Below, one piece after another: positions 1 through 7,076 of a stretch of 11,560 bases of DNA (position 1 is its first letter; each line of letters begins with the position of its first letter). A model generated the notes under the pieces. The model saw nothing but the letters and a program-made list of their open reading frames with translations. It was not told where the DNA came from and made no database searches. This DNA comes from an uncultured Comamonadaceae bacterium (lineage in GTDB: Bacteria > Pseudomonadota > Gammaproteobacteria > Burkholderiales > Burkholderiaceae). The translations under genes and the position numbers were made by a program. The stretch covers positions 1 to 11,560 of the forward strand of contig CAMLSD010000128.1 in assembly GCA_946482595.1 (NCBI GenBank), written 5' to 3'.

Positions 1-184
1 AGTCTGCCGTTTCGATGGCGCTCACCTGGGCGGTCGTCAGCGCCTTGATCTGCGCGGTCGTGAATGCTGGAACCTGCGTCGTGGTGAACGCAGCGATCTG
101 CGCAACCGACAGCTTTGCGATGTCTGCCGTAGGAATGGCCGCAACAGCCGCGGTGGACAGCGCTGCAATCTGGTCCGTCGTCAT
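1..184 (-). repeat. 24-bp coding tandem repeat (8-residue units)
   Basis: Reading from 184 downwards, the coding strand is a chain of 24-nt units with no insertions or deletions, each encoding a variant of L-T-T-x-Q-I-x-A. The DNA has diverged between units (variable third bases and several substitutions), so this is an old protein-level repeat and not a recently expanded microsatellite. Most units start with a large hydrophobic residue (M, L, I, L, F, F, L, I in order). Confidence 0.85.
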
Positions 185-202
185 CGACGCATAAATGGAC
201 AT
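1..202 (-). CDS. Octapeptide-repeat protein of unknown function, N-terminal part (cut by window edge)
   Basis: An open frame starts at the ATG at 202-200 (minus strand) and runs off the window without a stop, giving 67 residues. A GGAAGGGG ribosome-binding site lies about 10 nt upstream. After a six-residue leader the protein is a strict 8-residue repeat with consensus [L/F/I]-[T/S]-T-x-Q-[I/V]-x-A; seven full units are visible (residues 7-62) and an eighth begins. There is no signal peptide and no hydrophobic segment long enough to span a membrane. Thr-x-x-Gln in each unit resembles a helix-capping box, so each octad may be one short helical turn; this is inference. Similar Thr/Gln/Ala octad proteins in Burkholderiales are, from memory, annotated loosely (for example as heme utilisation or adhesion proteins), but I do not know a proven function. 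A FliA-type promoter about 170 nt upstream suggests co-expression with flagellar genes. Full length and C-terminus are unknown. Confidence 0.8.
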   Translation of the reverse strand, partial: MSIYASMTTDQIAALSTAAVAAIPTADIAKLSVAQIAAFTTTQVPAFTTAQIKALTTAQVSAIETAD

Positions 203-378
203 GGTTCCAACCCCTTCCAGGCTGATGATGTGTAACGACCTGCCGCTACATCTCCGCTATCACTGGTACATCCAGAACGAACGCGAGTCCTGACAGGTCT
301 GCTTGAGATCTTCTTGATCGTGCCGCTTTGTAACCAGTTGAAACTACGGCCACAAGGCAACTTCTCGCACTTAGGCGG

Positions 379-405
379 ATATCGACTCGATCAACAACAA
401 CTTGA
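379..405 (-). promoter_or_regulatory. FliA (sigma-28) promoter driving the octad-repeat gene
   Basis: Read on the minus strand, TCAAGTTG (405-398) is followed by exactly 11 nt and then GTCGATAT (386-379). The FliA consensus is TAAAGTTT-N11-GCCGATAA, and TCAAG is the -35 core of the three other FliA-like sites here. The -10 box differs from consensus at two of eight bases. The -35 box begins 11 nt beyond the stop codon of the glycosyltransferase-methyltransferase gene. The only minus-strand gene downstream is the octad-repeat gene, after a leader of about 170 nt. No transcript start is known. Confidence 0.7.
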
Positions 406-416
406 GGCCAACTAGT

Positions 417-1979
417 TCACATGGCAGGCATCAGGATGCGCGCCGATGCGCCGTGGACCACGGCTTCACTGCCGCTGCTGCCGGCCGGCTCGGGTTCGGC
501 ATCGTCGTCGCAGGCAAAGTCGTCGGCGATGCCGCCGAAGTCCGCACTGCGTGCCCGGGCGATGGTGCGTTCGTGCAGCGTCGTCGGGCGCTTGGTGAGT
601 GCCACCTTCATGAAGGCGGCCGCCGCCTTGTCGCAGGGTTTGAGTTTCGAGTCCAGCCACACGAGCTGACTCAGGTCGAAGCGGTGCGTGAACCAGCCGA
701 GGTACCAGAACCAGTCGGTGTAGTAGAGCCACGAGTTCTCGTTCATGGCGCGCACATGCGTCGGGTCCTGCCAGGCGGTCAGGGCACGCTCATAAGGCAC
801 CTCGATCTCGAACACGCCGCCTTCGCGCAGCAGGGTCAACGCATTGGTCATCAGGCCCGGCAGATCGGGCACATGCTCGAGCACGTTGTTGGCATAGATG
901 CGCTCGACACTGCCCGCGGCCAGCTCCAGCGGTGAGCCGAAGCGTGAGACCGCCTGCACCGGAAACTCGACCGCACCGGCAAGGTCGAGCACCAGGTCGG
1001 GCTCGGCACGGTCCAGCACGTCGATGTTGAGCCACCCGGGCTTGTAGTCCTTGCCGGAGCCCAGGTTGATGAACACCGGGCGCCAGGGTTCGGGGCTGCG
1101 GTAGGGCTGGCTGCCCTGGTGCACGCCGAGGCAGAAGGCCATCAGGTCGGCATAGACCTCGCTGGGGTCGTGCAGGGCAAAACCCGCCAACTTCTCGCGC
1201 GCGCGGGCGTAGTAGTCAGCCTTGGCGAATTGATCACGGAAGAAGCTCGCCGGGTCGTCCTGGGGCAGCCAGAACACGGCGTCCTCGAAGGCAGCCGAGG
1301 GCTGGGAGTTCGGATGCCGCTCCGAGATGACCGGCGTGCCCAGCGACAGGCAATGGCTCACGCGCGCCTGCTCGAAGCGGCTGGTTTCGTAGAAGCTGCA
1401 GTTCAGCACCGCCTTGGCCTGCACGATCATGCTGTCGCGCTCGGGCCCGTAGATCGGGTGATCGAACATCGAGACCTGCACGCCACTTTCCTCGACCTGC
1501 GCAATGAAGCGCCGGCGGCGCTCATTCATGCTGCCGAAGAACAGCAGGTCGATCGGGCGCGACTCGAGCGCGGGCGCCGTCGCATCATGCAGGTACGGCG
1601 CGTGCAGGAAGGGCACGAGCGGCACGTCCAGCGGGTCACTGCAATAGGCCGCCACGTTGCCCGGGTCGTAGTCGATCACGGCCGAGCTGCGCAGCAGCGC
1701 GAGGTACTCGGGCCGTACCTTGGCCCCCATCTGGCCGAGCTGTTCGAGGTTGAAGAACAGGCAGGTGTGGCGCCGCTTCCACTCGTTCGGAAAGCCCAGG
1801 TGGGCACCGAAGACGATGTTGATCGCGTCCTCGCGCACCCGGTTCTTGGCGATCGTCACACGCGCACCGTGGCGGCGGAACTGATGCCGCAGGTAGCGGG
1901 CCTGGTCGATGAAACCCAGCGAGTGCACATAGCCCGCGGGCTGCATGATGGTGAGGTGGAAGTCGGGAAGAGCGCTCAT
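417..1979 (-). CDS. Glycosyltransferase-methyltransferase fusion, probable flagellin glycan modification
   Basis: The protein has 520 residues from the ATG at 1979, which has AGGA upstream; an in-frame ATG at 1991 is possible. The open frame extends to 2156, but that would overlap the upstream gene. Residues about 10-280 look like a GT-B type glycosyltransferase: a FFGSMNERRRR segment (residues 148-158) and a conserved SLGTPVISERHP segment (212-223), where this fold binds the nucleotide sugar. Residues about 300-460 are a class I SAM-dependent methyltransferase: motif I LGSGKDYKPGWLNIDV (306-321) and NNVLEHVPD (364-372). The last 40 or so residues are acidic and low in complexity, probably disordered. 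It lies 82 bp downstream of the GT41-type gene, probably in the same transcript, and both sit beside the flagellins. I infer that it adds a sugar to a flagellin glycan and methylates that glycan. Substrate and linkage cannot be read from the sequence. Other surface polysaccharides remain possible. Confidence 0.75.
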   Translation of the reverse strand: MSALPDFHLTIMQPAGYVHSLGFIDQARYLRHQFRRHGARVTIAKNRVREDAINIVFGAHLGFPNEWKRRHTCLFFNLEQLGQMGAKVRPEYLALLRSSAVIDYDPGNVAAYCSDPLDVPLVPFLHAPYLHDATAPALESRPIDLLFFGSMNERRRRFIAQVEESGVQVSMFDHPIYGPERDSMIVQAKAVLNCSFYETSRFEQARVSHCLSLGTPVISERHPNSQPSAAFEDAVFWLPQDDPASFFRDQFAKADYYARAREKLAGFALHDPSEVYADLMAFCLGVHQGSQPYRSPEPWRPVFINLGSGKDYKPGWLNIDVLDRAEPDLVLDLAGAVEFPVQAVSRFGSPLELAAGSVERIYANNVLEHVPDLPGLMTNALTLLREGGVFEIEVPYERALTAWQDPTHVRAMNENSWLYYTDWFWYLGWFTHRFDLSQLVWLDSKLKPCDKAAAAFMKVALTKRPTTLHERTIARARSADFGGIADDFACDDDAEPEPAGSSGSEAVVHGASARILMPAM

Positions 1980-2061
1980 GTCCGGACGCATCCTGGTAGG
2001 CCGTTGATGCGTTCGATGGTAGGGACTGCGCCCCGGCCCCGATGCCTGGAACAAGGGGGCA

Positions 2062-4008
2062 TCAACCCCCGATTTCAGCCGGCAGGGCCTCGGGCGGCAG
2101 GCCTTGAGCCGCGCGATCGAACATGCGCTCGTACAGGCGTTCGAGGTCTGCCGCAAAGCGCTCGCCGTCGAACAGCGGGAAGCTGCGGCAGCCTTCGTTC
2201 AGGTGGCGGCGCACGGCCTGCAGCCGCTCGGGCCGGGTGACCAGGTCGATGGCGGTGGCGACGTACTCGTCCTCACTCTGACAGGCCAGCTCGGGCAGGC
2301 CCACGGCATGCAGCAGGCTGCCGGCCACGCGCGAGGCAAAGCTTTCGCCCACCAGGGTCACCACCGGCACGCCCATCCACAGCAGCTCGCTGGCCGTGGT
2401 GTGGGCGTTGCAGGGCCAGTTGTCCAGCATCAGGTCGGCCGCGGGCAGGCGCGCGAGGTGGCGCTCCACCCCCACGCGCTGCGCGAAGATCACCCGGCTG
2501 GCGTCGATGCCGCGCGCCTGCGCCTCGCGCAGCAGGTTGCGACGGGCCTGTTCGTTGTCGGCCAGCATCCACAGCACGCTGTCCGGCACGGCCTGCATGA
2601 TGCGGGCCCACACGTCGAAGGCACGCGGCGACTGCTTGAAGCTCTGGTTGAAGTTGCACAGCACGGGCACGCCCTCGGGCAGGCCCGCCTCGGCACGGCT
2701 GAGCGGCGCCGGTCGCTGGCGCTGGCTGTCGTTGGGCTGGTAGCTGTGCGGCATCTGGGCGATCTTCTCGCTGTAGTGACCGGCATGCTCCAGCGGCGTG
2801 ACCCAGCGGTCGCCGATGATGTAGTCGATGTAGTCTGCGCCGCAGGTGCCGGGAAAGCCGAGGAAAGCGGCCTGCACCGGCGCGGGCCGGTAGGCGAACA
2901 CCTTGAGCCGGTTGCCGAAGGTGTGCCCCTTCAGGTCGATGAGCACGTCGATGCCGTCGGCATGGATGCGGTGCGCCATCTCGCGCTCGGACATGGCCGA
3001 CATGTCGACGAAGCGCTCGCAAGCGCTGCGCACGCGGCGCTGCACGGCCGAGCCGTCGTCCTTGCCGTGCGAGTACAGCGTCACCTCGAATCGTTCGGTG
3101 TTGCGGGCTTCGAGCGCCTGCACGAACAGCAGCGTCGTGGCATGGCTGTGGAAGTCCGACGAGACATAGCCGATGCGCAGCTTGCGGTTGCCGCGCGGCG
3201 CCGGTGTAGGGTGCACGAAAGGCTCGATGCCGGCGGCACACTTGGTCGCCACCTGCGCCGTGGCCTTCAGGAACAGCTCGGGCGGGCAGTCCATGGCGGT
3301 GAGCGCCCAGACGCCCCCCTCGCCAGTGAGGCTGCCGTCGCCGGGCTCCATCGCGCGCAGCGCGTCCACCACGCCCTGGCACAGCGGGTCGTAGTGCTGC
3401 CAGGCACAGGCGAACTGGGTCATGTGCATCACCATGACCTGGGCCGCAAAACGTTGCGGGTTGAGGGCGACGGCCGTCTTGAAGCTTTCGGCCGCTTCCT
3501 CGAACATCTTCATGGCCTTGAACGACAGCCCCAGCTTCATGTGGATGGCCGGATCGGCCGGCTCCAGCAGCAGCGCCTCGAGGTAGACGTCCGCCGCCTG
3601 CGCATGGCGCCCCAGTGTGGCCAGCGTGGTGCCGTGGTTGGAGACGAAGTGGTAGTTCTCTCGCACCGGGCCGCTGCGAAAACGCTCGAACCACGGCAGG
3701 GCCTCGGCCCAGCGGTTCTGGCGGATCATGGCCATCGTGAACAAATGCACAGCCTTGACGTTGTCGGGCTCCATCTGCAGGGCCTTGGCCGCCGCCTCGC
3801 CCATCAGTTCGAACTGGCCGAGCCGATAACGGGCCGTGGCCAGAGCGATCCAGTCGCCCACGGTGAAACGCTCATCGGCCGACAACGCGCGAAGTTCCCT
3901 CTCTGCCTTCTTCCAGGCGCTGCCAAGCACCGCCTCGTAGGCGCGCCGACGGGACAGTTCGTAGTCCTTGCGGCGGGACGCGGCAGCGGGGGGCGACTGG
4001 ACGGACAT
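2062..4008 (-). CDS. TPR-containing O-GlcNAc-transferase-like protein (GT41), probable flagellin O-glycosyltransferase
   Basis: The protein has 648 residues. The chosen start is the ATG at 4008, with CGGGAG seven nt upstream; an in-frame extension to 4110 lacks a ribosome-binding site and runs into the control region. Residues about 50-190 form several tetratricopeptide repeats, usually the part that docks the protein substrate. Residues about 275-620 match the OGT/SPINDLY catalytic region: RIGYVSSDFHSHAT (278-291, with His289 in the place of the catalytic-region histidine of human OGT), APVQAAFLGFPGTCGADYID (377-396), FNQSFK (453-458, Lys458 matching the UDP-contacting lysine) and CNAHTT (533-538, His536). 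The enzyme should move a sugar, typically GlcNAc, from a UDP donor to Ser/Thr. Related TPR glycosyltransferases act on flagellin in other bacteria, for example FlmG in Caulobacter. Its position divergent from the flagellin gene supports the same role. The donor sugar is not shown by the sequence. Confidence 0.85.
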   Translation of the reverse strand: MSVQSPPAAASRRKDYELSRRRAYEAVLGSAWKKAERELRALSADERFTVGDWIALATARYRLGQFELMGEAAAKALQMEPDNVKAVHLFTMAMIRQNRWAEALPWFERFRSGPVRENYHFVSNHGTTLATLGRHAQAADVYLEALLLEPADPAIHMKLGLSFKAMKMFEEAAESFKTAVALNPQRFAAQVMVMHMTQFACAWQHYDPLCQGVVDALRAMEPGDGSLTGEGGVWALTAMDCPPELFLKATAQVATKCAAGIEPFVHPTPAPRGNRKLRIGYVSSDFHSHATTLLFVQALEARNTERFEVTLYSHGKDDGSAVQRRVRSACERFVDMSAMSEREMAHRIHADGIDVLIDLKGHTFGNRLKVFAYRPAPVQAAFLGFPGTCGADYIDYIIGDRWVTPLEHAGHYSEKIAQMPHSYQPNDSQRQRPAPLSRAEAGLPEGVPVLCNFNQSFKQSPRAFDVWARIMQAVPDSVLWMLADNEQARRNLLREAQARGIDASRVIFAQRVGVERHLARLPAADLMLDNWPCNAHTTASELLWMGVPVVTLVGESFASRVAGSLLHAVGLPELACQSEDEYVATAIDLVTRPERLQAVRRHLNEGCRSFPLFDGERFAADLERLYERMFDRAAQGLPPEALPAEIGG

Positions 4009-4158
4009 CTGGGAACTCCCGGTAGGTGTTTCGAAGGGGGCAGGCCCCACCAACTCTAGGGCAGTCGCCCGGTAGCGAAAACGAGGATTAGCCGGGTCGA
4101 ATCGAGCCATATCGGCGAGTCAAGCCGTCCAAACGGCGAACAGCACCGCAAATTGCCC

Positions 4159-4185
4159 TCAAGTCCTGAAGACAGCCGTCGATAA
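4159..4185 (+). promoter_or_regulatory. FliA (sigma-28) promoter of flagellin 1
   Basis: TCAAGTCC (4159-4166), 11 nt, then GTCGATAA (4178-4185). The -10 box matches GCCGATAA at seven of eight bases and the spacing is the FliA optimum. Transcription would start near 4192, leaving an unusually long leader of about 210 nt before the ATG at 4404. Late-class flagellin genes are normally FliA-dependent, which agrees. Confidence 0.8.
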
Positions 4186-4211
4186 CCCACTCAACGAGGC
4201 CAAACATCCCA

Positions 4212-4251
4212 GGCTTCGTGGTCCGGAACAGCCGACCGATGATCCGAAGCC
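4212..4251 (+). promoter_or_regulatory. Predicted two-stem hairpin in the flagellin 1 leader
   Basis: An outer stem pairs GGCTTCG (4212-4218) with CGAAGCC (4245-4251), seven perfect pairs. Inside it GGTC (4220-4223) pairs with GACC (4234-4237). After one bulged C, GG (4225-4226) pairs with CC (4232-4233), closing on an AACAG loop. No T-run follows, so it is not an ordinary terminator. It could control stability or translation of the flagellin mRNA. Found by eye; no folding energy was calculated. Confidence 0.4.
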
Positions 4252-4403
4252 ACATGGCGCGAAACGGGTTAACGAGGTGACTGCCGCCGGGCGCAGCTGG
4301 ATGTTCGCAAGGACGTCCAGCGCGTACAGGGGCCGAAAGGTTCAGGTACGAGGCAAAGTCGGCGTCCACGCCGGGAGTTCATCAACATAAGGAGTGTTTC
4401 ATC

Positions 4404-5603
4404 ATGGCAATGACCATCAACACGAATGTGGCTTCGCTCACCGCCCAGCGCAATCTGAACATGTCGCAGGGGACGCTGGCCACCGCAATGCAACGTCTGT
4501 CGTCCGGCCTGCGCGTCAACAGCGCCAAGGACGATGCCGCCGGCCTGGCGATCGCCGAGCGCATGAATGCGCAGACCCGCGGCCTGAACGTCGCCGCCCG
4601 CAATGCCAACGACGGCATCTCGCTGGCCCAGACGGCCGAAGGCGCCCTGGGCAAGGTTGGCGACATGCTGCAGCGCATGCGTGAACTGGCTGTGCAGTCG
4701 GCCAACGCCACCAACAGCGACGCCGACCGCAAGGCCCTGCAGGCCGAAGTGGGCCAGCTGCGCGACGAAATCGACCGCGTGGCCAAGACCACCTCGTTCA
4801 ACGGCGCCAAGCTGCTCGACGGCTCGTTCGCTGCCGCCAACTTCCAGGTGGGCTCCAACTCCGGTGAAAGCATCACCGTGGCCGCCCTCACCGACTCGTC
4901 CGCCGAAGGCCTGTCCAAGGTGGTGTACGGCTCTGCCAGCGAAGTCGACCTGTCGGCCGATGGCATCACCGACCTGGCCGAGATCACCGACGGTTCGCTG
5001 GTCATCACCGTGGACGGCGACGCCTACACCCTGGGTGACCTGGCCGTGGCCCGCACCGGCGAAGAGCGTCTGGGCCAGGTGGTCGAGGCGGTCAATCGCC
5101 GCACCGCCGACACCGGCGTGGCCGCCTTCCTGAAGAAGGAAGACGATGGCGAATACACCATCGAGTTCCGCTCGTCCAAGCTGGATGCCGACGGCAGCGC
5201 CGTGGCAGTGAGCTTCGCCGGCTTTGCAGCCACCACCACCGGCATGGCCGGCAGCCAGACGATCGCCAACGACGACTCCGTGTCATCGGCCGGCATCGAC
5301 GAACTGTCGATCGAGACGGTCGAGGACGCCTGGCTGGCCATGAAGCAGATCGACGACGCGCTGAACCAGGTCAACGAAGCCCGCGCCACGCTGGGTGCCG
5401 TCCAGAGCCGGTTCGAGAACGCCGTGTCGAACATCGCGATCCAGGCCGAGAACACCGCCGCCGCCCGAGGCCGCATCGTCGACGCCGACTTCGCCCAGGA
5501 AACGGCGAACCTGTCGAAGTCGCAGATCCTGCAGCAGGCCGGTACCGCGATGGTGGCCCAGGCCAACCAGCTGCCGCAGCAGGTGCTGTCGCTGCTGCGC
5601 TGA
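4404..5603 (+). CDS. fliC: Flagellin 1 (filament protein)
   Basis: A 399-residue flagellin that polymerises into the flagellar filament after export. The ATG at 4404 follows AAGGAG at nine nt. The N-terminal D0/D1 region is typical: [15 protein letters not shown] (5-19), [20 protein letters not shown] (31-50) and [19 protein letters not shown] (83-101). The C-terminal D1/D0 region is also typical: [15 protein letters not shown] (330-344), [11 protein letters not shown] (348-358) and the end [12 protein letters not shown]. Residues about 190-265 resemble a flagellin-IN-like motif (an [13 protein letters not shown] segment followed by a [13 protein letters not shown] segment). Residues 270-297 are Ser/Thr/Ala-rich and the most variable part against flagellin 2, so they are likely surface-exposed and a candidate region for O-glycosylation. 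A FliA promoter lies upstream and a terminator follows. The symbol fliC/flaA is by family; which copy dominates the filament is unknown. Confidence 0.97.
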   Translation: MAMTINTNVASLTAQRNLNMSQGTLATAMQRLSSGLRVNSAKDDAAGLAIAERMNAQTRGLNVAARNANDGISLAQTAEGALGKVGDMLQRMRELAVQSANATNSDADRKALQAEVGQLRDEIDRVAKTTSFNGAKLLDGSFAAANFQVGSNSGESITVAALTDSSAEGLSKVVYGSASEVDLSADGITDLAEITDGSLVITVDGDAYTLGDLAVARTGEERLGQVVEAVNRRTADTGVAAFLKKEDDGEYTIEFRSSKLDADGSAVAVSFAGFAATTTGMAGSQTIANDDSVSSAGIDELSIETVEDAWLAMKQIDDALNQVNEARATLGAVQSRFENAVSNIAIQAENTAAARGRIVDADFAQETANLSKSQILQQAGTAMVAQANQLPQQVLSLLR

Positions 5604-5624
5604 TCGAATCACAGCTTCCTCCTG

Positions 5625-5678
5625 CCGGGCGCCCTGCCCGGTTCCATGCCCGGCCTCGTGCCGGGCATTTTTGTTTTC
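5625..5678 (+). terminator. Rho-independent terminator after flagellin 1 (tandem hairpins)
   Basis: The second hairpin is ATGCCCGGC (5646-5654), loop CTCGT, GCCGGGCAT (5660-5668), nine perfect pairs, followed by a T-rich run TTTTTGTTTT beginning at the end of the stem. Just before it, CCGGGC (5625-5630) pairs with GCCCGG (5636-5641). Because both hairpins use the same GCCGGGC/GCCCGGC core, the first left arm could also pair with 5648-5654 and disrupt the terminator. Confidence 0.85.
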
Positions 5679-5745
5679 GGGGCGGCAAGGTTCACAAAAG
5701 GCCGGGGTTTGCAGGCCTTATCCGGCGAATGGCGGGGCCGGCGAT

Positions 5746-5759
5746 GTCGAAAATTCGAC
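5746..5759. promoter_or_regulatory. Inverted repeat upstream of flagellin 2, possible operator
   Basis: GTCGAA and TTCGAC flank AA, a 14-bp interrupted palindrome about 66 bp before the flagellin 2 start. It lies in an interval where no good promoter is seen. It could be a regulator site or chance; no known family is recognised. Confidence 0.25.
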
Positions 5760-5824
5760 CATACCGAATGCGGTAGTGCCGGCACGCAGCCGGATCCTGA
5801 TCCTGGTTCTCAAGGAGAGCTGCC

Positions 5825-7027
5825 ATGCCTCAGACCATCAATACCAACGTCGTCTCGCTCACCGCCCAGCGAAATCTGAATGCATCGCAGAGCTCGTTGG
5901 CGACCTCCATGCAACGCCTGTCGTCCGGCCTGCGCGTCAACAGCGCCAAGGACGACGCCGCCGGCCTTGCGATCGCCGAACGCATGAACACCCAGGTGCG
6001 CGGCCTGAACGTCGCGGCCCGCAATGCCAACGACGGCATCTCGCTGGCCCAGGTGGCCGAAGGCGCCCTGGGCAAGGTCGGCGACATGCTGCAACGCATG
6101 CGTGAACTGGCCGTGCAATCGGCCAATGCCACCAACAGCCCCGCGGACCGCAAGGCCCTGCAGGCTGAAGTGAGCCAGTTGCGCGATGAAATCAACCGGG
6201 TCGCCAAGCAGACCTCGTTCAACGGCACCAAGCTGCTCGACGGTTCGTTTGCTGCGGCCACCTTCCAGATCGGTGCCAACTCCGGCGAAAGCATCACGGT
6301 CGCCTCGCTGACCGACGCCTCGGCCGAGGGTCTGTCCAAGGTGGTGTACGGCGCCGCCAGTGAAGCGGACCTGTCGGCCGATGCCATCACCGACCTGGCC
6401 GAGATCACCGACGGATCCCTGCTGATCAATGTGGACGGCGTGGACTACACCCTGTCTGACCTGTCGGTGGCCCGCACCGGCGAAGAACGCCTGGGTCAGG
6501 TGGTGGAGGCCATCAACCGCCGCACCGCCGACACCGGCGTGGCCGCCTTCCTCAGCGAAGAAGCTGACGGGGAATTCACGATCGAGTTCCGCTCGTCCCG
6601 CCTGGACGCCGACGGCAGTGCCGTCGCGGTGACACTGGCTGGGTTCGCGACTGCCACCACCGGCCTGACCACCGCCGCCACCATCGCCAACGACGACTCC
6701 ACCTCGAGCGCCGGCATCGACGAACTGTCCATCGAGACCGTCGAAGACGCCTGGCTTGCGCTCAAGCAGGTCGACGACGCGCTCAACCAGATCAACGAGG
6801 CCCGCGCCACGCTGGGTGCCGTGCAGAGCCGCTTCGAGAACGCCGTCTCCAACATCCAGATCCAGGCCGAGAACACCGCAGCGGCCCGCGGACGGATCAT
6901 GGACGCCGACTTCGCGGCCGAAACGGCCAACCTGTCGCGGGCGCAGATCTTGCAGCAGGCCGGCACGGCGATGGTGGCGCAGGCCAACCAGTTGCCCCAG
7001 CAGGTGCTTTCGCTGCTGCAGAACTGA
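5825..7027 (+). CDS. Flagellin 2 (tandem paralogue)
   Basis: A 400-residue flagellin with AAGGAG seven nt before the ATG. Aligned without gaps it is identical to flagellin 1 at 345 of 399 positions (counted by hand). Residues 31-50, 81-100, 301-310 and 331-340 are the same in both. Differences cluster at residues 1-30, 201-215, 243-250 and 271-285. All export and polymerisation segments are intact, so it should be functional and not a pseudogene. It ends LLQN where flagellin 1 ends LLR. A strong terminator separates it from flagellin 1, so it needs its own promoter, yet I see only a weak FliA-like candidate. It may be a minor, differently timed or differently placed filament subunit, as in other multi-flagellin bacteria; that is inference. 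Confidence 0.97.
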   Translation: MPQTINTNVVSLTAQRNLNASQSSLATSMQRLSSGLRVNSAKDDAAGLAIAERMNTQVRGLNVAARNANDGISLAQVAEGALGKVGDMLQRMRELAVQSANATNSPADRKALQAEVSQLRDEINRVAKQTSFNGTKLLDGSFAAATFQIGANSGESITVASLTDASAEGLSKVVYGAASEADLSADAITDLAEITDGSLLINVDGVDYTLSDLSVARTGEERLGQVVEAINRRTADTGVAAFLSEEADGEFTIEFRSSRLDADGSAVAVTLAGFATATTGLTTAATIANDDSTSSAGIDELSIETVEDAWLALKQVDDALNQINEARATLGAVQSRFENAVSNIQIQAENTAAARGRIMDADFAAETANLSRAQILQQAGTAMVAQANQLPQQVLSLLQN

Positions 7028-7076
7028 CGAAGAAGTCACGGATGCCGGCCCCGACGCGACCGGGGGCCACCACACG

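Larger units (their letters stand above)
4009..4403. other. Divergent control region between GT41 gene and flagellin 1 (395 bp, no gene)
   Basis: No believable gene is present. The rightward part holds the FliA promoter at 4159-4185 and a leader of about 210 nt with a predicted hairpin at 4212-4251. The leader ends in AAGGAG (4389-4394), nine nt before the flagellin ATG. For the leftward gene I see only a GCCGATAT -10-like box (4116-4109, minus strand) with no -35 at a usable distance, so its promoter is unresolved. A 93-codon minus-strand frame (4088-4369) crosses the promoter and has no ribosome-binding site, and I do not consider it a gene. Confidence 0.6.

Noticed and set aside
1..184. 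Regular 24-nt period could suggest a CRISPR or other DNA repeat array
   Set aside because: Units are contiguous, have no spacers, stay in one reading frame and vary mainly as coding repeats do; this is a protein repeat.
1119..2240. 373-codon plus-strand frame opposite the glycosyltransferase-methyltransferase gene
   Set aside because: It crosses two real genes and the gap between them and shows no domain; it is a shadow frame.
2104..4059. 651-codon open frame on the plus strand opposite the GT41 gene
   Set aside because: It is a complement shadow of a GC-rich gene, rich in His/Arg/Gly with no recognisable domain or ribosome-binding site. The minus-strand reading has clear OGT motifs.
4109..4116. 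GCCGATAT -10-like box on the minus strand upstream of the GT41 gene
   Set aside because: No TCAAG or TAAAG element lies 11-12 nt upstream, so it is not reported as a promoter, although the -10 match is good.
4088..4369. 93-codon minus-strand frame in the flagellin 1 leader
   Set aside because: It overlaps the FliA promoter and the start of the GT41 upstream region, has no ribosome-binding site, and resembles no family.
5700..5712. Possible sigma-54 promoter (GG...TTTGC) before flagellin 2
   Set aside because: The GG and GC dinucleotides are separated by 9 nt rather than the required 10, and the flanking bases do not match.
5395..6105. Plus-strand frame spanning the flagellin 1 end, terminator and flagellin 2 start
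   Set aside because: It is an off-frame reading of both flagellins with Arg/Pro/Ser-rich translation. It crosses a strong terminator and has no ribosome-binding site.
5810..7075. 421-codon minus-strand frame opposite flagellin 2
   Set aside because: Composition (Gly, Val, Asp, His runs) is typical of an antisense shadow; the plus strand encodes an unmistakable flagellin.
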